53,451 nt of DNA from an uncultured bacterium (GTDB lineage Bacteria; Verrucomicrobiota; Kiritimatiellia; PWTM01), in the NCBI GenBank assembly GCA_938005705.1, contig CALLML010000090.1, positions 1-53,451 on the forward strand, written 5' to 3'. The notes beneath the pieces are model-generated. The model was not told the DNA's origin, did no database searches, and saw only the letters and a program-made list of their open reading frames with translations. Below, in pieces: positions 44,509 through 53,279 of this stretch. The position numbers were made by a program, and so were the translations under genes. Every line of letters begins with the position of its first letter. Positions within the stretch are counted from its first letter, which is position 1.

Positions 44509-45629
44509 AAACCGTCGCGCTCGTACCCTACTGTCCCTGGCCGGCGGACACCGGCGGAAAATCCGAGATGATGAAACATCTCGAAATCCTGCGCGCATGC
44601 GGTCCTTGCCGCATCGTCTCCGCGGCGCGACGGCCCGTCGGCGGCGGATGGATCGCCGCGGCGCGGCGCGAACTGGAACGGCGCGGATTCGAGATCATGC
44701 TGCGCGAGGAGCGAGGGCGCCGCTGGACGGCCGCCCAGGCGTGGGGCATGGCCTATGGCGCGGTCTGCAAGGTGTTGCGTCTGGAACGCGCGTTCGGCCA
44801 TGCGAATCCCTACCACCGATTCGCCTTTCCGCAAGCCTGGTGGCGCGCGGTGTCGGACGGCTTCGACCTCGCCGTCGTGTTCTACAGCTATTGGGCATGG
44901 CTACCCTTCACAGGTCCCAAGGCTCTCGTTCTGCTCGATTTGTGGTCGAATCTCATGTGGGGCGGCACGCGCCGCGAAACCCGCGAAATTGCCGCGTGTG
45001 ACCGCGTGTTCGTCATTGCCCTCGAGGAACAACGCGCTCTCGAAGCGCGCGGTGTGGACCCGCGCCGCCTTGTCTGGTCGCCGCCTGCGCTGACGGAACA
45101 GCATTTTTCCCTGCCGCCTTCCTGCGCCCTCATCGGTTCAGCCAATCGTTTCAATTGCGAGGGCCTCGCCTGGCTGGAATCCGCCGGCGCGGCACTGGAT
45201 GGGCTCCCGATCCGCGTGTACGGCGGACTGGCCGCCTGCGCCCGCCATCCCGGCCTGGAACGCGCCGGCGCCTATGGCGACCGCTGGGAACCTTACCGCG
45301 ACCATGGCATCGCGCTGCTGATCACGGCATCAGGCACGGGCCTCCAAATCAAAAGCATCGAGGCGCTGGCCGCCGGCCGCGCCATCGTCGCGCGCCGCGG
45401 CGCCGTTCGCGGTCTGCCGCCGGCCGAGGGGGCGTGGATCGAAGTGGAGACACCGCGCGAGGCCGCTGCGCATATCCGCCGACTGTGCGGCAACGCGGCC
45501 GAACGCGCGCGATGGGCCGAGCGCGCCCGCGCATATTACCGGCGGCATCTGGCGGCGGAGCGCATTCGGAAGGTCACCCAAACCGCTTACACCGATCTTT
45601 TCCAAGCCTTGGAAAACCCGTCGCCCTAG
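44505..45629 (+). CDS. GT-B-type glycosyltransferase
   Basis: About 374 residues from the GTG at 44505, which overlaps the preceding stop (GTGA); TTGGAG lies eight bases upstream. An in-frame ATG at 44487 would add six residues. The N-terminus KTVALVPYCPWPADTGGKSE and the C-half GTGLQIKSIEALAAGRAIVA are GT1/GT4-like. The last codons are read from a palindromic repeat copy (residues FQALE), so the repeat has become coding sequence. Confidence 0.82.
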   Translation: MKTVALVPYCPWPADTGGKSEMMKHLEILRACGPCRIVSAARRPVGGGWIAAARRELERRGFEIMLREERGRRWTAAQAWGMAYGAVCKVLRLERAFGHANPYHRFAFPQAWWRAVSDGFDLAVVFYSYWAWLPFTGPKALVLLDLWSNLMWGGTRRETREIAACDRVFVIALEEQRALEARGVDPRRLVWSPPALTEQHFSLPPSCALIGSANRFNCEGLAWLESAGAALDGLPIRVYGGLAACARHPGLERAGAYGDRWEPYRDHGIALLITASGTGLQIKSIEALAAGRAIVARRGAVRGLPPAEGAWIEVETPREAAAHIRRLCGNAAERARWAERARAYYRRHLAAERIRKVTQTAYTDLFQALENPSP

Positions 45630-45675
45630 TTTTCCAAGCCTTGGAAAAAATGCCCTCGGTTTCCAAACCTTGGAA
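45600..45675. repeat. Array 2: three TTCCAA-type palindromes
   Basis: Copies at 45600-45614 and 45632-45646 (both TTCCAAGCCTTGGAA) and 45661-45675 (TTCCAAACCTTGGAA, the reverse complement of the array 1 form). Spacing is 32 and 29 bp. The first copy lies inside the 3' end of the glycosyltransferase; the last ends 26 bases before the next ATG. Confidence 0.95.
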
Positions 45676-45701
45676 ATCCTGACGCCATCCGGCGCGTTTT
45701 C

Positions 45702-47393
45702 ATGATCTTTCCGACCCCACGATGGCGGCTCGCGCGAATCGCCGCCGCGCTCGACCTCCCGCCGCCGCGCCAATGGCCGTGGCTGCTCGCGGCCATTCTG
45801 GCGCTGGCCGCCGCTGTTCGGCTCTGGGCCGCGCTTCAGCACGAGGCCCTGGGACAGAGCGACGCCTATGCGCATCTGCAGTTCCTCTCCGATGCGCTCA
45901 CGACAGGTAAGCTGCGGCACGGGTTGTATCCGCCGCTCTATCATCACCTGCTGGCCATCCCTATCCAGTGGTTCGAGTGGGAACCCTACGAGGTCGTGCG
46001 CTGGGCGGGCGCCGTCTTCGGCACGGCGCTGGTCGGGACCATCTTCGCGTTGGCGCGGCGGGCGTTCGGCACGCATGCGGCCTTGTGGAGCGCGTTTCTG
46101 GTCGCCGCCTGCCCGGCGTTTCATCATCTGCAGAAGACCGGTGTCGGCGCTTTTCCTACGCAACTCGGACTGTTGCTGTTGCCGGCGCTGCTGTGGGCCT
46201 GGACACGCGCGTTTGAAGGGTCGTGGCGCGCGGCGATGGGCTTTGGACTGATTCTTGCGGCGATGGTCGGCGGGGCGCCAATGACGCTCGCGGATATGAT
46301 GCCGGTGTTCGCGGCGGACATCCTCCATCGCGCGCGCCACCGCGCGCCGCCGGCGGCGCGCGCGATGGTCTATGGCGGCCTGATAGCGGCCGGGGCGGGC
46401 CTCGTCGCCTTGCTGTGGCGCGCGGGCCGTCCGACGGTCCTGCTCAGCATCTTGCGCGCAATCAGCGAGACCACGGGCGACTCGGCGCAATCGGCGTCCG
46501 CCAAGTGGGCCCGTATTGTCCTCGCGTATGTGCGACCGAAACGAATGTATGTGGGACCGCCCGCGGTCATGTTCGCAGCAGTGGGAGTGCTTGTCGTGCT
46601 GGCAGGCGCCTTCGTGTGGGCACAGCGGAACAATCGTCCGGCCGCGCGACTCCTCGCGATCTGGGGATTGACGGCATGGGTGCAGACGGTGTTCGGGGTC
46701 TGGCAGTTTTCGCTTTATTGGCGCGCCGGATGGGCCTTGCTCCTCGCGCTTGCGCTGTGGGCCGGCGTCGGCTTTGCCGTTCTGATGCGCGTTGGACCGG
46801 CTCTCATCGGACGCGCCGTAGCGGCGCTGACGCTGGCATCCGCCGTCGCCTCATTCGTTTTTCCGCCGACACCCCCTCCGCACCTTTCGGCGGCGGAGGA
46901 TGATGTGGTCCGATTCGCCCGAAATCTGCGAAACTGGCACGAGCGCGGCCGATGCGGCGACAATGTCGAATGGGCGCGCGAGCTGGCTGGCGCGACGCGT
47001 GTCGCCATCTGGTCGCGCCCATATTTTGGCACGCCGAACTTTCAGGGGGAGCCGCTGCACGCCTTTCTGGAGCGACTGGATCGCATTGAACTTCGCACCC
47101 TTCGACCGGAAGAGGCGGAACGCATCGAATGGCCGGCGGACCGCGCCGTCGCCATCCTCCTCGATGATCGCGCGGTTCCGCCGCCCCCCACTTGGGCGAC
47201 TCGCCTGAGCAACCCCGCGCTCGCGCACGATTTTGAGCGCAATCGCGAACGGATGCTGGACGCCGCGCGCGCATTGCGGAAGAGGACCGATGAGGCGGAA
47301 CGCGCCGGCCGGCGCCTCCGCCGCTATCTCTGTCCCCACGGTCTGGAAATCCTCTGGATTCATCCGGATAGGGACATCGGGCACGAGCCCTAA
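45702..47393 (+). CDS. GT-C-fold membrane glycosyltransferase-like protein
   Basis: A 563-residue membrane protein with about ten helices over the first 390 residues. The first periplasmic loop carries GQSDAYAHLQFLSDALTTG, with Asp in the position typical of GT-C enzymes, and LYPPLYHHLLAIPI. The C-terminal 170 residues are soluble. This resembles ArnT/PMT-like or oligosaccharide-polymerase proteins that use polyprenyl-phosphate sugars. It begins just after the second palindrome array and closes the glycan locus. The start ATG lacks a strong ribosome site. Confidence 0.7.
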   Translation: MIFPTPRWRLARIAAALDLPPPRQWPWLLAAILALAAAVRLWAALQHEALGQSDAYAHLQFLSDALTTGKLRHGLYPPLYHHLLAIPIQWFEWEPYEVVRWAGAVFGTALVGTIFALARRAFGTHAALWSAFLVAACPAFHHLQKTGVGAFPTQLGLLLLPALLWAWTRAFEGSWRAAMGFGLILAAMVGGAPMTLADMMPVFAADILHRARHRAPPAARAMVYGGLIAAGAGLVALLWRAGRPTVLLSILRAISETTGDSAQSASAKWARIVLAYVRPKRMYVGPPAVMFAAVGVLVVLAGAFVWAQRNNRPAARLLAIWGLTAWVQTVFGVWQFSLYWRAGWALLLALALWAGVGFAVLMRVGPALIGRAVAALTLASAVASFVFPPTPPPHLSAAEDDVVRFARNLRNWHERGRCGDNVEWARELAGATRVAIWSRPYFGTPNFQGEPLHAFLERLDRIELRTLRPEEAERIEWPADRAVAILLDDRAVPPPPTWATRLSNPALAHDFERNRERMLDAARALRKRTDEAERAGRRLRRYLCPHGLEILWIHPDRDIGHEP

Positions 47394-47468
47394 AGGACTT
47401 CCCTTCAACCGCCTTCAACCGACGCGACACCGTGTCTGGAGGGCTGGGAAGGCTGATTCAAAAGAAAT

Positions 47469-48426
47469 TCACACTGAAAGCACGCCAGCTCGTCGCACTG
47501 CTTCGAGCGCCTCCTGTGCGGCGCGGTAGCCCTCTTCGATCGCCTCGCGGGCGCGGTGAAATTCTAGAAACCGGATGTGCCCGACGCGGGGACGAATCAG
47601 CAGGTTGGGCGGATTAATTTTGAGCCGCGCCTCAGCGATTTGGCTTTCCATGATGGCCAGGGCGTTGCCTAGTACCTCGAAGAGGTTGGGGCCTTGCCGC
47701 CGTTTTTTTCCACTCCTTGAGCGCGTCGGGAATTTTCGTGTCAAGCCGCCTCAGATTGTGCTCCATCCAGTCGAAGACTTTCTGGGCGGACGCCTTCCGA
47801 GATTCGGGCACCGGGCGGCTGGGGTTTGCGGGGTCCGCCGTCCTCGCCCTTCGCGGGGAAGCGAGGCGTCCGAAGTTGAGGTCCACGGCAATCACCCGAT
47901 CCGCCCCCAAGGCCCGACATACGCTGACCGGCACGGGGTTCACGAGGCCGCCATCCGCCAACAGACCGTCGCGGCGCTTGACCGGCGTGAAAATGCCCGG
48001 CACGGCAATGCTGGCGCGGATCGCCTCGATGAGGTCTCCCTCCGAAAGGATCACTTCCCGTCCGGACATGAGATCCGTGGCCACAGCCGCGAAGGCGATA
48101 TGCAAGTCCTCGATTCTGTGCGGGCCGAGAATCTGAACCAGGAATTCGATCACGCGGGTTCCCTCAATCAAGCCTGATCGGGCAAACGAGGCCTCCAGAA
48201 AGAATCGGGCGGATTTTCGCCAATCGAGGCCGGACATGACGTCGGCGAATTTCTGAAGTCGGCCCGCCGCGTACACCCCGCCCACCAACGCGCCGATGCT
48301 CGCCCCCGCGATGACGCCCAGCGACAGGCCCGCCTCGGCGAGGGCGTGTAATACGCCGATATGCGCCATACCGCGGGCCGCGCCGCTGCCCAGGGCCAGG
48401 CCCAGGATGGGTTTGCGAGCGCTCAT
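47469..48426 (-). pseudogene. Patatin-like phospholipase (RssA/NTE type) with a frameshift at an A7 run
   Basis: The first 240 residues carry the patatin motifs: an oxyanion loop in GSGAARGMAHIGVL, the nucleophile Ser43 in GASIGA, and the catalytic Asp in LLADGGLVNP. The frame then runs into AARPQP and stops at 47632. In the neighbouring frame the sequence carries on as GPNLFEVLGNALAIMESQIA and IRPRVGHIRFLEFHRA, the normal RssA-type ending, down to 47469. The frames meet at seven A on the coding strand (47703-47709); six A would restore a protein of about 318 residues. Assembly error, real mutation or slippage are all possible. Confidence 0.85.
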
Positions 48427-48472
48427 AGGCGCAAAGCCAAATTTCCTTCCGTATCAGCGCGGCGTCCTCCCT

Positions 48473-49075
48473 TCATTGGCTGCCTCCGATCCCCAGTGAA
48501 ACGATAAATTCCGCGACACCTTTGCGGATCAGCATGACCGCGATCGCCGCCAGCAGCATGCTCGCCAATTTGGAAATGATCTTTACCCCCGTGCGTCCGA
48601 GCGCGTGGGTGAACGGCTCCGCGACGGCGAAAATGAGACCCGCCAGAACCATATTCGCCGCAATCGCCACCGAAACAATCCAGCGACCGTGGAGGTTCGT
48701 CAGCAGAATGGCCGTGGCGAGGACCGCCGGCCCGGTCATCAACGGCACGCCGAGCGGCACTGCGCCGAGGCTTTCGGGGTCCACCCATCGCTGTCCGCGC
48801 CGCCCGCCGAAGAGATCGTGAAGGGCGATCGTGAGCAGCAGAATGCCCCCGGCGATCATAAAATCCGCGATGGTGATGCCCAGAGAGCGCAACAGGGCGG
48901 GGCCGCCCCAGACAAACAGGATCGCGACAAGAGCCGCGGTGCAGGAGGATTCAAATATCAACCGACGCCGACGCGCGGCGTCGAGTTCCTTCGTCAGGGC
49001 TACGAAAAGCGGCGCCAGGCCGATCGCGTCCACCGCGACGAACAGCGGCACGGCACACAACCAGAACGACTTCAT
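48473..49075 (-). CDS. MarC-family integral membrane protein
   Basis: A 200-residue protein with six membrane helices. MarC/UPF0056 features include FVAVDAIGLAPLFVALT and GVPLMTGPAVLATAILL. The family is widespread and its transport function remains unclear. I use the ATG at 49075 because upstream residues in the longer frame are unlike the family. It is followed 46 bases later by the lipase gene on the same strand. Confidence 0.9.
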   Translation of the reverse strand: MKSFWLCAVPLFVAVDAIGLAPLFVALTKELDAARRRRLIFESSCTAALVAILFVWGGPALLRSLGITIADFMIAGGILLLTIALHDLFGGRRGQRWVDPESLGAVPLGVPLMTGPAVLATAILLTNLHGRWIVSVAIAANMVLAGLIFAVAEPFTHALGRTGVKIISKLASMLLAAIAVMLIRKGVAEFIVSLGIGGSQ

Positions 49076-49303
49076 GATACGCCCCGCTTCACAACGCGCA
49101 GAGCCGGCGAATGAGCAACGTAGTCCGCCTGAAGCACGCCAGCCTGGAGAGAGTGCCTCATGGCAAGGCCCATGGCCGTGGCGGATCGGCATTGCTCGTC
49201 GGTCCCGTGCGGCACCGTCAAATGGGCCGTCCTGCTCATACACCGACGAGTGTATGCCCTCGAGCTTCCGCCGTCGAGCGGGATGCCGTGGCGAACGCGA
49301 TGG

Positions 49304-49720
49304 CTACTCTCCAATGATCTTGACGAGAACGCGCTTTCGGCGGCGGCCATCGAACTCGCCGTAAAAGATTTGTTCCCACGGGCCGAAATCGAGACGGCCT
49401 TCGGTGACCGCGACCACAACCTCGCGCCCCATGATCTGACGCTTTAGATGCGCGTCAGCGTTGTCTTCCGCGCCGTTGTGGGCGTATTGGCTATGGGGCT
49501 TTTCCGGCGCCAGCTTTTCCAGCCAGCGGTCAAAATCCGCGTGCAGACCGGATTCATCGTCGTTGATGAAGACACTCGCGGTGATGTGCATGGCATTGAC
49601 GAGGCAGAGCCCCTCGCGGATGCCGCTTTCGCGCAGACAAGTTTCCACCTGGGGGGTGATGTTGAGGTAAGCCCGCCGGGTTGGCGTTTCGAACCAGAGT
49701 TCCTTGCGGTAGCTCTTCAT
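49304..49720 (-). CDS. YjbQ/UPF0047 family protein
   Basis: A 138-residue protein. [20 protein letters not shown] and [19 protein letters not shown] are the hallmarks of YjbQ, which has been reported to have thiamine-phosphate synthase-like activity in vitro. His and Glu of the first motif could bind metal. The start overlaps the nucleotidyltransferase stop by four bases, so it belongs to a three-gene coupled run. Confidence 0.93.
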   Translation of the reverse strand: MKSYRKELWFETPTRRAYLNITPQVETCLRESGIREGLCLVNAMHITASVFINDDESGLHADFDRWLEKLAPEKPHSQYAHNGAEDNADAHLKRQIMGREVVVAVTEGRLDFGPWEQIFYGEFDGRRRKRVLVKIIGE

Positions 49721-50502
49721 GTTTCTCCTTCCCGCGGCTGCCGTTCAGCCGCGCCTGATTCCTTCTCCGTTTGCGCGCTGAACCGCGCGCGGCATTCGGC
49801 CAGCGATTCAAGAGTGCCGATATCGTGCACCATGCCGCGCACACGCCAGGCAAAAACAGGAACACGGGTATGCAGCCACGCGATGAAATGACCGGGCGAG
49901 TCTGTACTTCGACCGGAGGCGAGATACTCTCGGACGCGGCCGACCGCCTCCGCCGTCAGAAAATACAACGGCGGAACCCCCCACTGCGAGCGCGGCTGTG
50001 CCGGTTTTTCCTCAAAGCCGATCACGCAATCGTCAGGTCCCAGCTCGGCGATGCCGGTGCGGCGTCGCCGCGCCGAGTCCTCTACGCGGTGCACACAAAT
50101 CCAGACCGCTGGTCGGCGCTGGAAGGCGGCGGCGAATTCGGCCAGATCGAACTCGAAGAGGTTGTCGGCGGCGGCGACCAGGCAATTATCGGTGCCGCCG
50201 GCGCGCTCCAGGGCAAAGGCGAGGTCGCCGATGGCGCCGAGGCGGTTTTCAGGTCCCGTGGTGCCGTCGTCGAGAACTCGGATATCGCTATCGTCATGCC
50301 GGCGCGCCCAGTCGAAAAAATGTCCCACAAAACGGGCGTTTGTCACCACCCAAATGCTTGTCCCCGGCAGCGCCCGCTCGATTTGGTTCACGAGCCGATC
50401 CAGAATTGTTTGTCCGCCGACCGCGAGCAGCGGTTTGGGAAAATTGCGCGTCAGCGGATAGAGGCGGGTGGCATAGCCGGCGGCGAGGATGACGGCTTTC
50501 AT
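49717..50502 (-). CDS. Sugar-1-phosphate nucleotidyltransferase-like protein
   Basis: A 261-residue protein. The N-terminal loop [16 protein letters not shown] binds the [18 protein letters not shown] follows, and [13 protein letters not shown] is the second conserved segment. It probably makes an NDP-sugar from the sugar-1-phosphate produced by the galacturonokinase-like enzyme encoded immediately upstream (four-base overlap). The C-terminus is charged and low-complexity. Confidence 0.88.
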   Translation of the reverse strand: MKAVILAAGYATRLYPLTRNFPKPLLAVGGQTILDRLVNQIERALPGTSIWVVTNARFVGHFFDWARRHDDSDIRVLDDGTTGPENRLGAIGDLAFALERAGGTDNCLVAAADNLFEFDLAEFAAAFQRRPAVWICVHRVEDSARRRRTGIAELGPDDCVIGFEEKPAQPRSQWGVPPLYFLTAEAVGRVREYLASGRSTDSPGHFIAWLHTRVPVFAWRVRGMVHDIGTLESLAECRARFSAQTEKESGAAERQPREGET

Positions 50503-51731
50503 CGTAGTCCGTCTCCTGTTTCGCAGAGGAGGAAAGCCGCCCGCCGCGCCGCTTCCGGATGCCGCGCTGCATAGGCATCGCGCACACGGGGAATGGCTGA
50601 GTGCAGAGCCTCGGGGGGGCCGAAGGCCACGCAGGAGCCGCGGAATCCCGCGCCGCTGAACCGCGCGCCCCAGATGCCCGGCGCAGTGTTCAATAGTTCC
50701 TGTAGATCGGCGAGGGGTGCGCTCCCGCACTCATAATTACGCAGCGAACTCAGTCCGGATTCGCGTACCCGCGCGCCAAAGCGTTGCAGGTCGCCCTCGC
50801 GCCACGCGAGCAGGCCGTCGCGCACTCGTTGCGTCTCCTCAAAATAATGCGCTGCACGCCGGGCCGGCGCGCCGGTGAGCCGATCGCGAAACGCCTCGTA
50901 TTCCGCCTCCGTCACTTCCGACAGCCGTGCCGGCGCGTCGGGCCGCCCCGCAGCGGCAAGAAGGATGCGCGCCGCCTCCGCGCACTCATCCACACGGCGG
51001 TTGTAATCACTGCCGACGAGCGCCCGGGTAAGACCCGAAAACGCCACAAGGATGCACGCCGCGGGATGCGACGCCGGAAGCGACACACGCTCCATCCCCG
51101 GCGGCAGGCCATCGCGGCCCGGCGGATGTCCCAGGGCAAAGGCGCGACAGTCTATGACGGACAGATGATCCTTTCGCCCCAGCAGGATGGCGGATTGATC
51201 GAGAATGCCGTTGCGCAGCCCCAGGTATTGATTCTCGATGCACTGGTCCATCCGAATGAGTGTTTCGAGGGTAGGAGCGATGTTGTTGGCGCGCGCCAGC
51301 GCCAGGAGACAGGCCAATCCAAGCGCAGCGGACGAACTAACGCCCATTTCCGCCAGGTCGCCGGCCACCAAGCCGACCAACCCCCGATTGAGCGGACCGA
51401 ATTGCTGTTGCAGCGCGTGGGCTGCGCCGCGCGGGTAGTTGCCCCAATCACCGGCGACGGGCCCCGGGACCGCCCGAAGGGAAAACTCCACTACGCCGGA
51501 AAAATTGAGACTGGCCAGTCGCACCACCGGCGACTCGAAAGGCGAATATGCGAAGATCAAGGACCGACTGATCGTCATCGCCGTGACTGTGCCGAGTTGG
51601 TGATCAATGTGAGCGCCCAGGGGACAGACACGATAGGGCGCTTCAATGAACTGCGCGCCCGATTCTGCGATGCCCCAACGGGCGCGCAGCTCGGCTATCA
51701 ATTTTTCCCGCATGATCCGCGAAACATCCAT
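50499..51731 (-). CDS. GHMP sugar kinase, galacturonokinase/galactokinase-like
   Basis: A 410-residue GHMP-fold kinase. The substrate motif is APYRVCPLGAHIDHQLGTVT, which matches plant-type galacturonokinase better than galactokinase (GEHTDYN). The ATP loop is GDLAEMGVSSSAALGLACLL, and motif 3 near the end is GARFSGAGFRGSCVAF. The ATG at 51731 has AAAGGA upstream; a GTG one codon earlier is possible. With the nucleotidyltransferase downstream it forms a kinase-pyrophosphorylase salvage pair. Confidence 0.88.
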   Translation of the reverse strand: MDVSRIMREKLIAELRARWGIAESGAQFIEAPYRVCPLGAHIDHQLGTVTAMTISRSLIFAYSPFESPVVRLASLNFSGVVEFSLRAVPGPVAGDWGNYPRGAAHALQQQFGPLNRGLVGLVAGDLAEMGVSSSAALGLACLLALARANNIAPTLETLIRMDQCIENQYLGLRNGILDQSAILLGRKDHLSVIDCRAFALGHPPGRDGLPPGMERVSLPASHPAACILVAFSGLTRALVGSDYNRRVDECAEAARILLAAAGRPDAPARLSEVTEAEYEAFRDRLTGAPARRAAHYFEETQRVRDGLLAWREGDLQRFGARVRESGLSSLRNYECGSAPLADLQELLNTAPGIWGARFSGAGFRGSCVAFGPPEALHSAIPRVRDAYAARHPEAARRAAFLLCETGDGLR

Positions 51732-51785
51732 CACATTCCTTTGGGGGTTCTGTAGTCGGCAGGATGCCGTAGAGTGGAATAAATC

Positions 51786-52685
51786 TCAAGGTCGCGAAGG
51801 ATACAATTCCACCAGGGCGGATGCGAAATCCTGCAAACGCTGCACCTGATTGCGCAGGTGACGCGCGCCGCATCCAAAGGCGACCAAGGGTATGGGATGC
51901 GGTGTGTGTGTATGTGTTCGACTGTCTTCGACGTTGCCGTGGTCGCTAATCAGAATGAGCAATGAGCGCCGACGGCGAAGGAAAGGGCGAAGTGCATGCA
52001 AAAAGCGGTCCAGCCGGCGCAAAATGGCGCGGATCTCTACCGAATCACCGTGATGTGCCACTCGATCGGTTTCAAAGAACTCGAAGAGAGTGAAATCGTG
52101 GGTACTCGCAATCGCGAGAAGGTGGGCGGCCGCCACTTCGGGCGATAGCAACGGCCCTGTATAGCCGCGCGCGCAAAGCGCCTCGCGTGTGAGATCATGG
52201 TATACGGCGTGTCCGGCCTCCAGGTCGGCTTGGCTTCGCACCGTCCCGACCGCAGACAGCGCCGCCACGGTGGTGACAGAGATGCGCCGACGGCGACGTA
52301 CCTCTTCGATATCGTGGGTGAAAAAAGCATTGGCGAAAGTGACGGTGTAACCGCGACGGGCCAGCGCTTTGAGAAAGTTGCGCTCCTCCACCAATGCCCG
52401 TAATCGGGGACCGGGCAGCCCCTCCATATGCCGACCCATAAGCGCCGCGGCATTGACACCTGTGAAAAGTGTCGCCTGGCCCGTGGCGCTCTGGGGGAGG
52501 CCGGGCGTGTCGAGCCCGGCATCCACCGCGGTGGCATATCGGGTGAGCCATCGGCGCAAGAGCGGACAATCAGCCTTGAAGATTGGATTGATCTCCGGAT
52601 CGGATACGCCCAAGCCCAATCCATCTACAAAAATCATCAACGCGTGAGGGGCAGCGATAGTTGAAGCTCGCCTCATTCGAGACAT
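51786..52685 (-). CDS. Alkaline-phosphatase-superfamily metalloenzyme (phosphoglycerate-mutase-like)
   Basis: A 299-residue protein. The metal-binding motifs are ALMIFVDGLGLGVSD near the N-terminus, LPQSATGQATLFTG with the probable nucleophile Thr or Ser, and HGDSVE, ISDHGNVEDSRTHTHTPHPI near the end. The pattern fits cofactor-independent phosphoglycerate mutase/phosphopentomutase relatives but is much shorter than true iPGM. The actual substrate is unknown. ATGs at 52685 and 52676 are both possible; neither has a clear ribosome site. Confidence 0.8.
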   Translation of the reverse strand: MSRMRRASTIAAPHALMIFVDGLGLGVSDPEINPIFKADCPLLRRWLTRYATAVDAGLDTPGLPQSATGQATLFTGVNAAALMGRHMEGLPGPRLRALVEERNFLKALARRGYTVTFANAFFTHDIEEVRRRRRISVTTVAALSAVGTVRSQADLEAGHAVYHDLTREALCARGYTGPLLSPEVAAAHLLAIASTHDFTLFEFFETDRVAHHGDSVEIRAILRRLDRFLHALRPFLRRRRSLLILISDHGNVEDSRTHTHTPHPIPLVAFGCGARHLRNQVQRLQDFASALVELYPSRP

Positions 52686-52689
52686 ACAT

Positions 52690-52740
52690 CGTTTATAGGT
52701 GATTCGTCGTTTATACGTGATTCAATTCGAGGATTCGAGG
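52690..52740. repeat. Tandem direct repeats upstream of the metalloenzyme gene
   Basis: An 18-bp unit CGTTTATAGGTGATTCGT (52690-52707) is followed by CGTTTATACGTGATTCAA (52708-52725), then ATTCGAGG twice (52725-52740). They lie within 55 bases of the start codon. On the minus strand each 18-mer contains TATAAA, so tandem -10-like or operator sites are possible. Confidence 0.7.
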
Positions 52741-52793
52741 GTCAGAGAATTTTGCCGAGAATTATACCGATTTAGCCCTATTGACGGATCGTT

Positions 52794-52840
52794 TTCCAAA
52801 GTTTGAAAAAAGAGAGGCGAATTTTTTCCAAGGCTTGGCG
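52794..52840. repeat. Array 3: two degenerate TTCCAA-type palindromes
   Basis: TTCCAAAGTTTGAAA (52794-52808) and TTCCAAGGCTTGGCG (52826-52840), 32 bp apart. Both have lost symmetry at one arm, but the 15+17 spacing is kept. They sit about 110 bases upstream of the metalloenzyme gene. The tandem GGACCGAAGGGAC unit follows at 52840-52866. Confidence 0.8.
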
Positions 52841-52871
52841 GACCGAAGGGACGGACCGAAGGGACAGAGAA

Positions 52872-53279
52872 TTAGTTTCCCGCCAAGATCACAAAGACAC
52901 CAAGTGCAGGCGGAACTACAGCCGCATCGCTCGCTGTCGCTCTGCCGCCGCGTTCGCCGATGGGGTCAGGGGTGAGCCATTTGAGCGATGCGGCGTCGTA
53001 CCAGCGGTGGCCGTAGTAATAGAGGTCGAGTTCCGGGTCGCGATACTTGGGCGAGTAGCGGAAGGGGCAGGACGCCACCGCCGGGCCGGTCGCGCGAATG
53101 AGCCGCCCGTAGGGGTCGTAGTCGTATTCCGCCACCAGCGTGCCGTCACCGGTCTCGGAGGGGGAATAGCGCGCGGCGATGACCGAGGCCGGCGCATCGC
53201 GCGGGATCATGGCGCGCGCCGCATCCGGCGCGGCCCAGCCGAAGAGCAAAAACGCCATGATGGCCAAGAGCAAGATCAT
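52872..53279 (-). CDS. Short secreted RHS-core protein (cassette copy 2)
   Basis: About 135 residues from the ATG at 53279. The N-terminus MILLLAIMAFLLFGWA, ending AARA, is a signal peptide. A single RHS-core unit follows: VAEYDYDPYGRLIRATGP, SPKYRDPELDLYYYGHRWYD and LKWLTPDPIGERGG. After GERGG the similarity to copy 1 ends and the rest is unrelated, closing with VFVILAGN from a dispersed repeat. It has no toxin or shell region, so it is a remnant or an orphan core. Confidence 0.7.
   Translation of the reverse strand: MILLLAIMAFLLFGWAAPDAARAMIPRDAPASVIAARYSPSETGDGTLVAEYDYDPYGRLIRATGPAVASCPFRYSPKYRDPELDLYYYGHRWYDAASLKWLTPDPIGERGGRATASDAAVVPPALGVFVILAGN
52877..52907. repeat. Short repeat of a type common in environmental genomes
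   Basis: CCGCCAAGATCACAAAGACA followed by CCAAG (reverse: CTTGGTGTCTTTGTGATCTTGGCGG). It resembles, from memory, a non-coding repeat seen in many environmental genomes. Here it supplies the final codons of the RHS frame. Only one copy is in the window. Confidence 0.4.
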
